A stretch of DNA of 64,000 nucleotides. Origin: Ophiocordyceps camponoti-saundersi (nom. inval.). Its lineage: Eukaryota > Ascomycota > Sordariomycetes > Hypocreales > Ophiocordycipitaceae. Under the pieces are notes generated by a model that had not been told where the DNA came from, did no database searches, and saw only the letters and a program-made list of their open reading frames with translations. The position numbers and the translations under genes are program-made. The DNA is taken from positions 101,345 to 165,344 of the forward strand of contig PDHQ01000063.1 in the NCBI GenBank assembly GCA_003339415.1, in the 5' to 3' direction. Shown here piece after piece: positions 9,366 to 19,581 of the stretch. The stretch's first letter is position 1, and each line of letters begins with the position of its first letter.

Positions 9366-10481
9366 ATGAAGTCCTCTCTTCGCTTCCCCATCTTCATCCT
9401 CGCCGCCGTCCTCCTCTACTACAACCTTCCGGCCCTAATCCACTTCGGCGACTACGTGTCTCAGAACCACCCCTTTTCGGGTCAGAAGCTAGTCGAGCAA
9501 GACTTTACTCCCACGCCAAAGGAACTCGCCTGTCTTCACGGCCTCCCTCTCCCCGACGAGGCTGGTACGACTTCAGCTGCAGCGACTGACGAAGCACCGA
9601 TACCAAACGTCGTCAACTTCATATTCTTCCAGAGACTACCGCCTCGAAACAGTCAAGGAGACTTCGGCTTCCTCAGTTACCTCGCCGTCCGCAGCGCCAT
9701 CGTCTCCCTGAAGCCTCAACGGCTGTACCTCCACTATGGCTTTTCGTCGCCTCCATCTCCGCGACACCGCCCCGACAACAACGTCGACGGAGAAGCGAAA
9801 TTCAAGCACCTCATCGTCAACAATCCATGGATCCGTCGGCTAGCGAAGCATGTCGAGCTCAAGCGATATACAAAGCCCATCGATAACTCCCTTCGGCATC
9901 AGGAGCACTTGGCCGACAAGGTACGGCTTGAGATTCTGCTGGAGCACGGAGGCATTTACCTTGATCTCGACGCCTTTGCGCTGCGGCCTTTTGCGAAAGC
10001 TCTCGAGCCCCCCTCGCCGCACGACGCTGTTCTGGGTTACGAGGGCGGTAATCGTGCCGGCATGTGCAACGCCGTCATCGCCGCGAGGCCCAACAGTACC
10101 TTCATCCGACGCTGGCTCGAGACGTATGACGGCGTTGATCTCAACAAAGAGTGGAACTACCACAGCGTCATCCTCCCGATGGAGCTCGCCTCCCAGCATC
10201 CCGACGAGATTTGCCCGCTCCCTCCGGATGCGTTCTTGTGGCCTACCTGGACTTGGGGACACGTACGATGGATGCATGAGCCTCTGAGCAGCGACGAAGC
10301 CGAGCTCTGGCAAGGTCGCATACGAGATTTTGGCGGCAGCTTGTTCAAGAACCAGCTCGTGTATCATGCTTGGAGTCAGATGAGTAGAAGGCGATATCTC
10401 AACCGCCTTACTCCGGACATCATACGCAGAGAAGACACCCGGTTCAACCTTCTGATGCGACGCTTTCTAGAGGAAGATTGA
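9366..10481 (+). CDS. Type II membrane glycosyltransferase, GT32/DXD family
   Basis: A 371-residue protein. I prefer the ATG at 9366 because it places a membrane anchor at residues 4-25 (LRFPIFILAAVLLYY); the open frame reaches 9279. The core has a Gly_transf_sug-type signature: NFIFFQRLP at the start of the fold, KVRLEILLEHGGIYLDLDAF with the metal-binding DLD motif, and a later HSVILPMEL and VYHAWSQM. This layout fits Golgi enzymes that add sugars to glycolipids or mannans (OCH1/SUR1 relatives) and also uncharacterised fungal GT32 proteins. The donor and acceptor cannot be told. It sits next to three glycosidases, but whether they are linked is open. Confidence 0.85.
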   Translation: MKSSLRFPIFILAAVLLYYNLPALIHFGDYVSQNHPFSGQKLVEQDFTPTPKELACLHGLPLPDEAGTTSAAATDEAPIPNVVNFIFFQRLPPRNSQGDFGFLSYLAVRSAIVSLKPQRLYLHYGFSSPPSPRHRPDNNVDGEAKFKHLIVNNPWIRRLAKHVELKRYTKPIDNSLRHQEHLADKVRLEILLEHGGIYLDLDAFALRPFAKALEPPSPHDAVLGYEGGNRAGMCNAVIAARPNSTFIRRWLETYDGVDLNKEWNYHSVILPMELASQHPDEICPLPPDAFLWPTWTWGHVRWMHEPLSSDEAELWQGRIRDFGGSLFKNQLVYHAWSQMSRRRYLNRLTPDIIRREDTRFNLLMRRFLEED

Positions 10482-10787
10482 TATGACGGCGGGATAGTAG
10501 TGCATTTCGGATATACCAGATCTGCGGTGGGAGACTTTCCGGGACTGGAGTAAAGCGTTGTGATTTAACTACCACCTTGATACCATGTAATATGCTTACT
10601 TTGCCAGAGTTCTTCTTCTTCTTGTTCTTCCTCTTCTTCTTCTTTTTCCTCTTCACCAACTGCTGAATAGATGGGGCTTTATACATACTGTACATAGCTA
10701 TGCTTGCAAATGATTAATGAGATGTGCTCTCAACATGCACATCAGCCAACTGATGATGCCTCTCTCCCCACCAAAACCTCAACTTGG
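10482..10787. repeat. Convergent 3' gap with TTC-rich tract
   Basis: About 306 bp between convergent genes. It contains an imperfect (TTC)n pyrimidine tract at about 10610-10656 and TACATA near 10682. No gene seen. Confidence 0.5.
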
Positions 10788-12179
10788 TCACAACACCTTC
10801 AAGCCCTTCTTCCAAACGCCGGCGACACCGTCCTTCTCCCACAGACAGTTCAAGCCCCCGGAAACATCCCCCCTGATCAAGACGCAATCAGCCCTCTTCC
10901 CCTCAGCCACAACGCCGCGATCAGGAAAGCCAAGCCTCTTAGCCGGGACCGAGGTCGCGCTCCTCAGCGCCTCTCTAACGGTCATCCCGCACTTTTCCAC
11001 ATACATGTCTAGCTCCATCCACATGCTCGGCCCGACAGCCGTCCCCTGCAGGCCGGCGACTGAGTCGGTGCCGGCCAGAATGTCCACCCCTTCGTCCTTG
11101 AAGCGCCTTAGCGTATCGCACGCGTAGCTTAACCGGGCATCTTCGGAGGCGCCCTTTAAAGGCGCCGTCATGATACCATGTGTGAAGTCGTCGATGACGC
11201 TGTTCTGAAGCGCCACGTCCGCGAACCGTTGTCGTCGCTGCTGCTCCTCCGCGGTGAGACTGGACAGGACGACGAGGGTGGGGATGACGAAGCTGCCCGT
11301 CTGCTTATATAGATTGAGGACTGGCTCGGACAGCGGCTTGTCGATGAAGGTATGCGTCAAGCCGTCAACCCCCGCCCGCAGGAGAAGCTCGGTGTTGTCT
11401 AGGCTCAGGGCGTGGCCGACGACGACGAGGCCTTGTCCGCGAGCGGCCTTGACAACGGCTTCTTGAACCTCGGCGCTGGCGGGAGGGATTGCTCCGCTCG
11501 GAAGAGACAGACAGGTTCCGTCCTCTTGCATGAGCTTGATATAATCTGCTCCGTCCTTCTTTTGCTGCGTCACGAAGTCGGCCGCGTTTTCTGGCGTGAC
11601 GTTGGGCCAAGAGTCGACGAATGCTCGTTGCTGGTATCTTGGTCAGTTCTTCCATCTTGAAGCTTCTATTCCCTGGTTTTTTTTCAACAAAGAAGAGAAA
11701 CTCACCTCGTCGGAAGGGTTGGGGCCGAGGACGACCGGCTTCGGCCAACCCCCCTTTATCGTCGCAGCCCACAAGCAGCTCTTGAGATCGGCCATGGTCA
11801 AGTCCAGAGCGCCTTTCTCCGCCATCCTGTTGCCGTCGCTGACTTTCTGACGAAGCTGATGGATGATGTCGGGCGAGGAATGCATGTCGCAGCAGGTCGT
11901 GATTCCGCATCTCAGAGCTGATCGCAGGTTAAACGACACGTCGCGGCCCTTTGGCAGATGTCCGTCATGAGCATGCATGTGAGACTCGATCAGGCCTGGG
12001 AGGAGCGTGTGGTTGGTGCCATCGACCACGACGGCATTCGCCTCGTCTATAGGCGGGCCTCGTGAACCTTTGTGTACGGCAGCGATGAGGCCGGTTTCCG
12101 AGTCGAGGACGACGGAAGAGTCTGGATGCCATGACTCTCCGTCGAAAAGCAGGACCGAGCGAATTATAGTCACGGTCAT
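10788..12179 (-). CDS. Amidohydrolase-family metal-dependent hydrolase (imidazolonepropionase-like)
   Basis: Two exons, 11706-12179 and 10788-11630, joined across a 75-bp intron (GTGAG...CAG with a CTGAC branch site); total 438 residues. The protein has the amidohydrolase plan: a beta-sandwich start, LLPGLIESHMHAHDG with the first HxH metal pair, YIKLMQEDG with the probable carboxylated Lys, VVVGHALS and GLTHTF with further His ligands, and ILAGTDSVAG with the catalytic Asp. It closely resembles fungal amidohydrolase 1 proteins annotated as imidazolonepropionase- or prolidase-like, which hydrolyse cyclic amides or small peptides. No signal peptide, so likely cytosolic. Exact substrate unknown. 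The splice is well supported because it restores a continuous conserved frame. Confidence 0.88.
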
Positions 12180-14089
12180 TTTGCCAAGCTGGTCTTTTGT
12201 CGCCTACTTGACTTTAAGATGGACAAAAGATGAACCATGACTCTCTCCATGGGCTCTCCCTGGGGAGAAGAAACTGGGCTAAAGAAGAACAAACGAAGGA
12301 TGATGAGTTAACCGTATCCGGCTATAGAGAAGAGAGAAAGAGGCCTAGCTCGTCTTCAGTCGCCGGTAGCGACGGGATAGCTCCCGAGCAAGCTTGTGTG
12401 TGCTACGGATTCTGTATGTAGATGCTATTAATAAGAATCTAAGACACTGGGGATATGAGCTTATCCAGTTGTTCACAAGGGGACTGCCTAGGTTCGGGTA
12501 CCCCCTTCGCCTATCATGTGTTTCAAGTAAACAAAAGCATGCATTCATACTGGCTTAACCCTACGTGAAGTTTACTTATATCGGCCAATAATGTCAGCGT
12601 ATCTTATCGCGAGAGCCTGACGCGTCATAAGAGAAATGTCGTTGCGTTGGCCGAGGTGTCGTGAGTATTATTTCCTATAGCAGCTGCTATCTTGCTTTCT
12701 TACATATGACACACAGACACATACCTACATATCTGACCGAGGCTACTCTGCTTAGTATGTATGAAGAAAATGTCGTCTTAGCAGCGTTGAGTATGTTTGT
12801 ATGCATACATAATTACAGTCGCTCCTAGAAGACGTTTGTGTCGGTCATCGATGCTAATGCAGTTGCGAACGACACATCTTCTCGTCCATGTCCAGCACCT
12901 ATATACGGATTGCTATTGGATATACCTACATATATATATGCTTTCTCATTCCGCTCGAGAGATATCCTTATGATTATCTCACCTGGAACTGGGCCATTAT
13001 TGCTCTCCAAGTATGTGATAACTATCTAGTTCTCAGTCTATGCAAGATGGCATGACTTGCCAGTTATTTGCGGCAGTTCCCGCTTTCGCTATGAGCATAT
13101 ACATACCTATATATGTATATATATACATACATACATACATATGTACATACTCTATTCCAGTAGCCTCTTTAGAAGGGAGACTATGAAGAGTGGAAATATC
13201 AGGCTGATAAACCGAGCGTCGCGATTCGCTCATCGCCAGAGAGAGTTTTCCGAAACCTCTTCGGCAATTCAAGCTTCTTCGATGCGGTCTAATCAAGATT
13301 GTGGGTTCGCAAGCGATAGCATTCCCGCTGCTCAGAGATCTGAGTCGATGTAACATGGCATACATGGGAGCCGAGAATCATTTCCTTTATAGGCACTGCA
13401 AATAGCTATCGAACTCCCGGCAGATGGGGAAATTGTCCTTTGCCAATAATGATACTCGTGGAACTGCCATACTACATAGTAGGAAGTGGCATACATATAA
13501 ATATACATACATATATGTATGAGTACATACAATCTATGATCCTCGTCCCAAAAAAGCCCTAGGTCCCGTCTTCGACTGCCGAGCTCCCTTTCATCCCTTG
13601 TGTGACGAGATCTGCCGAGCCGGACATGGCGTTAATAGTTTCATAGCTCTGACACGGAAGAGCCTAGCACACACATAAATACATACATATATGTATATGT
13701 ATGTATGTATGTATGTATGTTGACTGACACGAATATGTGGACTAGACTATCGTTGAGAGGGCGCTTTCCCCAGCGGCAAAGATGGATGTGTGTCGTACAT
13801 ATGTACATACATACATACATACGGCTAGGATCGATGAATGACGACGACCTGGATCGGCACGAGAGATCGATTACAGGTAGATACATACATATATGTATAC
13901 CATATATGCTACCTACTAGATATATATCGAGATGTGAAATGCTTGCTCACCTACACGTTCATATGTACACGAGTAAGTGCGAACATATACACGCATATAT
14001 ATGCAAAGAGAATGTCCAGCAATGGACAGTCTGCAGATACTGGTTGCAGTTAATCCAACTTCTCATTGTAAATCCCACCAACACCAAAC
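12180..14089. repeat. 1.9-kb gene-poor gap rich in TACA/GTAT microsatellites
   Basis: No credible gene. It contains many short runs of TACA/TATG, for example about 13098-13148, 13490-13530, 13676-13722, 13797-13823 and 13880-13900. Many alternate between the two strands (TACA then TATG) and form imperfect palindromes such as CATACATATATGTATG. Open frames here only read the repeats. Confidence 0.6.
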
Positions 14090-17000
14090 ATGGCGGGTCG
14101 AAGCTTCATCCTCACCACGTTGGCAACAGTCCTCATCCTGTCCACGGGGATCAACCGCAGTCATGTTGCAGCCAACGAAGCTCTGAGTCCGCCGACGGCA
14201 GGGCTGGAGCTTGGCGCCGAACGTCGACCGGAACCTGAACCGGTATGACAGGACCTGTATCGGATCCCCTGACGGTGTCCTTGGATTAATCAAGTTCTTC
14301 AGGACTTCCACGAAGATCCCCAAGGCCTGTTGCATCCCTCACGCTTCGGACGCCCCGTCACCCGTATCCGTCCGGTTGCAGACCCTCGCATCTATGCCAA
14401 TGTGAGACTTGGCCAGACTGACGGTGACTACCTTGACATGACTGGCGCGGGAAACGAGATGGCCGTTACTGTCCCATGGCAGGATGATAACGTCAACGCT
14501 GCTGTCGGCAATGAGCCAGATGATAGCTATGAAAGAGTCAACGATAATACTAGAGGCCCTGTCGCCGACGCCGCTGGCCGGCTGCCATCTGAGGAACCAT
14601 ACTATGCCAACGTTGCGCATCACAGGTAAGATCAACCTCAACCTTGTGGAATGAACGGTCCGCTGAACGGTGGAAAGTGAGGGAACCAACACCCAAGCCA
14701 GAGGCCAGTCTCAACCTGACGAACCCTATTACGCCAACGTAGGGCCAAACGATCCAGACCGAGGACGAGCCGCTGCTGATATGAACGAAGTGACGGACGA
14801 GAGTCATGGTGCATTTGGTTCCGGAGCCCATGGCCGGAGACCGGAGAGTCCCAGCCAAAGTACTAACGGCCATTTCGTCGATGCTCCAGATTGGGCTTCT
14901 GATACCAGTGGAGAGTCTTTCTACTCTCAAGACACCGATGAAGAGCTTGAGGCATTTTCTAGCGATGATGAACCTTTTGAGCCTTACAGCGCCGATGCTA
15001 GATATCGGAAACCCGACTACGGTCGTTCTCAATCTTCCATCGACGACGATCTTCCTCAGGCAGGTGATTCCAGTCAAAGGCCCGAAACCAGCAGACCAGG
15101 AACCTCCAGTAGTTCAGATGCTTCCTACGAGGACGTCATGCCTCCGTCAGACCGTCCAGTTGCTGCCACTGAGGAAGGCCAACTCCAACAGAGTTATCAC
15201 TCTCCGGATGGGGAAATGATATACAGGAATCGGTTGTATAGCGATTTGTACCACGAGGACGAATCGGCAACCGATTACGAATCCATCGCTGCGGCCTCTC
15301 CGAGATCAAGCAGCAGCGAGGGATATAGAGGATCAAGCCATGTATACGAGACTATCCCGCCACTTCTGCCGCAGCGGAACGCCGAAATGGGAGCGGCACT
15401 GGGGGAGGCAGGTCCAAGCGCCGCAGCGGAGGACGTCATCGAATACGTTTACCTCTGCAGCACGCGTAAAGTATCCGAGATCAAAGAGATGGGCGGCGTA
15501 TTTCCGCGAGGATACAGGCCTCACGAGTCGCTCGCCGGGGCGGCAACAACGGAGTTCAACGTCGACTTTCAGTTCGACGAGTATTTTCACGGGCCAGGGC
15601 CAAAGTCGTACGTCGTGGCATACAGAGACTTGTCAGACGCCGCTCAGATGGCTGCAGACTGGCCAGCCGGTGGCAAAGTGCGCATCTGGAAGGTCAAGAC
15701 GACGCCCAACATGTTTCCCGAGAGCAGCATTTCGGAACCTTCGGCGGCGGCGGTCGAGGGAGAGCGTTATCTGGCCTTTGGGGGAGTCCACAAGGGGCAG
15801 ATGGCGGGATACTATAAGCTCTCCGGTCGAGAGCCCGCACAGCAGATCCAGGCGATGCGCAATGGCGTTCCACCCAAGAGAGTCGGCGTCAAGTACGTCG
15901 AGAACCGCGGATACCGAGCTCAGCTGTACGGGAACGAGCGGCACGTGCTCGCCAGCGAGGTCACGGACGACAAGGTAGTCGAACTGAGGCGGACGCTGAT
16001 GCTGCCGGCTTGTCGGGAGCGGTCCGGAGGTCCGAGTAAGCGGTCGGCTGAGAGTTGTGTCTGGCGCGAGGGTTTGAAAGACTTGGAGGGCGCGGAAGAT
16101 GCCGACTCTTACGAGGCGGGGGACGATGACGTCTTGGACCTTTCGGGGGAGCGAACGCCCGAGAACCCTGATGTCAAAGGTAAGGGGTCTGAAGCGAAGA
16201 CATCTGAAGTTGACGATGGCATGAAACCCATGGACGGTGATGAAAAGTCCGATGGCAAGGTGTCCGAAGCCGATGATATGGGCCTTTGGGACGATGAGAG
16301 AAGCCCGGAAACTTCCAACGCCATGGTCAAGGACGGCGAAGCCATGGCAGAAGAAAGTGAAGTCATGGCAATTACTCAGTTCGAGAGGGGAGAACTGGAA
16401 GCGCTGGCGGATGGAATCGCATCCCAAGTCTTTACCAAGCTCGTAAAGCAACTCAAGCTCAAGCTCCCGAACACAGCCAAAGAAACGGCTCAAACAGCAA
16501 GCGGTCTGCGAAGACGACTCGCGCAAGTGGCATCCATCAAGACATTCTCGTCGTCTCGCATGGCCGGCGGCAGTCTCACGCTGGCAGCGGCGGTGACGAC
16601 CTCGTACGTATACGACCTCATCAAAACTTGGCGTGATAAAGAAGCAACGCGTCTCGATAAGATGGTCGTCAGCCTGGCTCTTGTTCCCATCGCCGGCTGC
16701 TCGGTAAAGGCCTTGTCGGATAGCCATCATGGAGCTGTGGGCTCGGTCAGCACTTCGCTGTGTTTCGTAGCCGATGCCTTGCTCTTTACGCCGTTGGCGC
16801 CGCTTGCTCTCTTCATTCACGCTGTCAGAGGTATCGTCGACCGTGTGGAGCAGCAGAGCATTGACTTTATCGTCAGACACCATGACGCCGGCTGGAAGAA
16901 CTTCTACGACAATTTCGAGCGTCATCTTCGGTCTGAGAGCTACCGTTCCGGTGTGGTCAATCGGTACGCGACTGAGCTGTCTGTCCTCGCCTTTGACGCT

Positions 17001-17939
17001 TCAGAGCAGATCGGCATGTTGGCGGCGGGTGTGAAGATGGCGAACAGGACGAACAGATGGCAACTTTCGACGCTTAACAAGGACATGATTCGAGAGCGCG
17101 AGGAAGTCCTCAAGAAGATGTGCGGAAACATGCGCTACAAGAAGCTGTGGTACGAAAACTGGCTGGCCGTCAACATGAGCTATTACGTCCAGCAACAGGC
17201 CGCAGACTACACGACCAGGTTCATGGAACGACAGACGACTCAGGCCCTGCAAGAGCTGGAAGCCGAACAGACTCTGGCGTTGGTACGGGCCGTCCGATAC
17301 CCGCAACCTGCCGAGCGAGCCAGGAGACGCGAGGCGGACGTCAAGGGTAAACTGAAACACCTGGGCATCCAGCTTGGCATCATGAGGCGCGAGGATATAG
17401 AAGACTATGGCAGGAACGCGATGAAGATTGTCAGCGACATGGTCCAGACCGTCAACTTCACGCGGCCCGCCGAATGCGACTGTCCCACCCTGGTGGAAGA
17501 GATCGACCTCCTGGCGGCAACAGACGGCTCCAGAGACGAGCTGGAGCACGGACTGCTGTGTTCCGCCTCCCGAGGTTTCGACGACGTCGTGGAGAGGATC
17601 CTCAGCAAGGCACTCTTCACCGTTGACGTCAACTGCGTCGACGAAGACGGCAACTCTGCACTGTTGCTGGCGGCGGAAAGGGGTCACTTCAAGGTCATCG
17701 ACCTGCTGCTTCGCATAGGTCACGCCGATACAGACGTTGTGAACAAGCGCGGCGAGACGGCGGCTTCACTTGGTGCCAAGGCTAGGGCGGCGACGGAGGA
17801 GAAGAAGCCAAAGAGAAGTCGAAGGATTGACACCGTCATGCCTGATAATCAGTACACTACGAATGATGCCAAGGTGAAGGAGCCGAAAAGGACGCGGAGA
17901 ATCGACACCTCGATGCCTGATAACGCTTACGGCATGTGA
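14090..17939 (+). CDS. Secreted enterotoxin-A-like protein with EPIYA-like motifs and ankyrin tail
   Basis: Exons 14090-14242, 14303-14625 and 14678-17939 give 1245 residues in frame; both introns (60 and 52 bp) have CTGA-type branch sites. Residues 1-29 are a signal peptide. Residues 60-400 are acidic, disordered and rich in tyrosine motifs (RIYANV at Tyr82, EPYYANV at Tyr152 and Tyr177). Residues about 414-590 resemble the ADP-ribosyltransferase domain of heat-labile enterotoxin A chains: CSTRK...GGVFPRGY start and GERYLAFGGV end. The usual Ser-Thr-Ser motif is not visible, so activity is doubtful. Then follow a helical hydrophobic module with VPIAGC (about 828), a coiled region, two or three ankyrin repeats (1114-1195) and a duplicated basic C-terminus. 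Host target unknown. Confidence 0.8.
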
Positions 17940-18698
17940 TGGGATCAACGGAGACGACATCATGGTATCAGCGGCCAGTCTTATTCAGTCAAATGGGGGA
18001 GGGAGTGTTCGGTTACCATCACCCTCTGTTGCAGCGATGATTGGAATAACGGCATCGAGAGGGCGCGATGAACCTTGAGATAAGCGGTGTACATATGTAC
18101 GTATGTATGTACGTACGTATGTACGTAGATGATACGAGACGGATGGGCGGTCGTTGATCGAGGTTGTTGTGCGTGTGTAACAGGGAGATTGATGATACCC
18201 ATGTGTCAAAGCATGCGAAAGCCAGTACACACATACATACATACATATATCCATCCATACACATGTCCATACATGCCCTGTTAGTAGGCGTATAACTGTA
18301 TATTATATGTATGTATGTCCGTATATGATCTGCATATGCAGAGCTTCCATCGTGAAGTCAAAGATGCAGTGCAGAGAAGAAGAAAGAAAAAAGCGCATAC
18401 CTGTACATATCCATGTATGAGCATGTCATATATTGAGGGTACTGCTCCATGCCATGGCTCATGGCGATCCATTTATATACCCGCCTACGACGAATGGGAA
18501 GCGTTACAGTGATGTGAGAAACACACGCAAGGGCGGCTATCGAAAAAGGACGATGAAGATCGGACTCAACCCCTTTTACTTGGCTGTTCTTAAATAGGGG
18601 TTCATCCTCTCGCTACCTACCTTTTCTCTTACACACACGCTCATTTACCATTACGTCCTTTGTTTGCCATCCCCTCTAACCATCCTACTACCGTTGCC
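17940..18698. repeat. Intergenic region with TACG/TATG microsatellites
   Basis: About 760 bp between two ankyrin-containing genes. It holds a mixed GTATG/TACG run at about 18090-18128, a TACA run at 18228-18250 and TATG at 18304-18318. No gene seen. Confidence 0.55.
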
Positions 18699-19581
18699 AT
18701 GAAGCTGTCAAGTCTCTTCGCAATGCTCTTCATCGCAGCTGGTTCCTGCATGGACGGCCATCCTCTTTCTTCCGAACCTCAAAAGATTGGCACAAAACAG
18801 GTAAGACTTGGCTTGATCCTCTCAGTATTTTATGTATGTATGTATCTATACAGCGTGATACTGAACACACACACACCTACTCTAGCTTTACCGTCTTTAC
18901 CGTGACCATGCCTCTCTCTACATGCCATTGCCTCCTCGAACCACACTTAGCAAGCGAGAGGCACAATCCAACGAGGAGCAGGAAAGATTCGCATCAGCCG
19001 TCATGCACAGGAACGCAACGACGGTCAAGGAAATGCTACACAACCCAAAGGTGAATCCCGGCCAGCCCAACGGCTGGGGCGAAACCCCCCTCTTCCGGGC
19101 CGTGATGAACGACGACCAGACGGTGGCCAGGCTTCTCCTCGAGACGGGAAAGGCGGCCCCGAACCGATTGGACGCCAGCGGCTGGACGCCCTTGACGTAC
19201 GTCGCTATGATGGGAGAGGTCGGCCTCGCCGAGCTGCTCCTGACGACGTCGGGAGTCGAGCCGGACGCCAAGGACGGTACCGGCTGGACGCCGTTGCTGC
19301 ATGCCGCCGCCGGAGGGTACGACCGCATCGTCCAGCTGCTTCTCACGCCTGCCACTGGTGTTGCCGGCGTCGAGGCCGATGGTCAGGATGGAGAGAAGAG
19401 GACGCCGCTGTGGTGGGCGGTGGAGAATAAGCACGTGGCCGTTGTGAAGCTCTTGGTCGGCTCGCACAAGGTCAAGCCGAATATCGAGGATGTCTACGGC
19501 CTCTCGCCGCTGGCGATTGCGGTGCGAGGCGGGAATAAGGAGATTATTGCTCTGCTGGCTTCGCTGGCCGCCATGTCATAG
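18699..19581 (+). CDS. Secreted ankyrin-repeat protein
   Basis: Exons 18699-18800 and 18886-19581 (85-bp intron, CTGAAC branch, TCTAG acceptor) give 265 residues. The first exon is essentially a signal peptide (MKLSSLFAMLFIAAGSCMDG) plus a short linker. The second starts with a linker ending in Lys-Arg-Glu-Ala, a Kex2-type processing site. Five ankyrin repeats follow, with typical GWTPLTYVAMMGEVGLAELL and GEKRTPLWWAVENKHVAVVKLL units. Secreted ankyrin proteins are uncommon; bacterial ones act as host-targeted effectors. It directly follows an enterotoxin-like gene that ends in ankyrin repeats, which suggests shared origin or partnership. Partner and target unknown. Confidence 0.85.

Noticed and set aside
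12700..13900. Possible CRISPR-like or satellite array
   Set aside because: The repeats are short tetranucleotide runs of varied length without fixed unit or spacers.
15633..16925. 430-codon minus-strand open frame inside the ankyrin-tailed toxin gene
   Set aside because: It is the antisense shadow of a GC-rich coding exon; the plus strand carries the family motifs.
18836..19054. Alternative splice of the ankyrin gene using the TATACAG acceptor
   Set aside because: It enters a frame that loses the ankyrin repeats; the CTCTAG acceptor before 18886 keeps them in frame.
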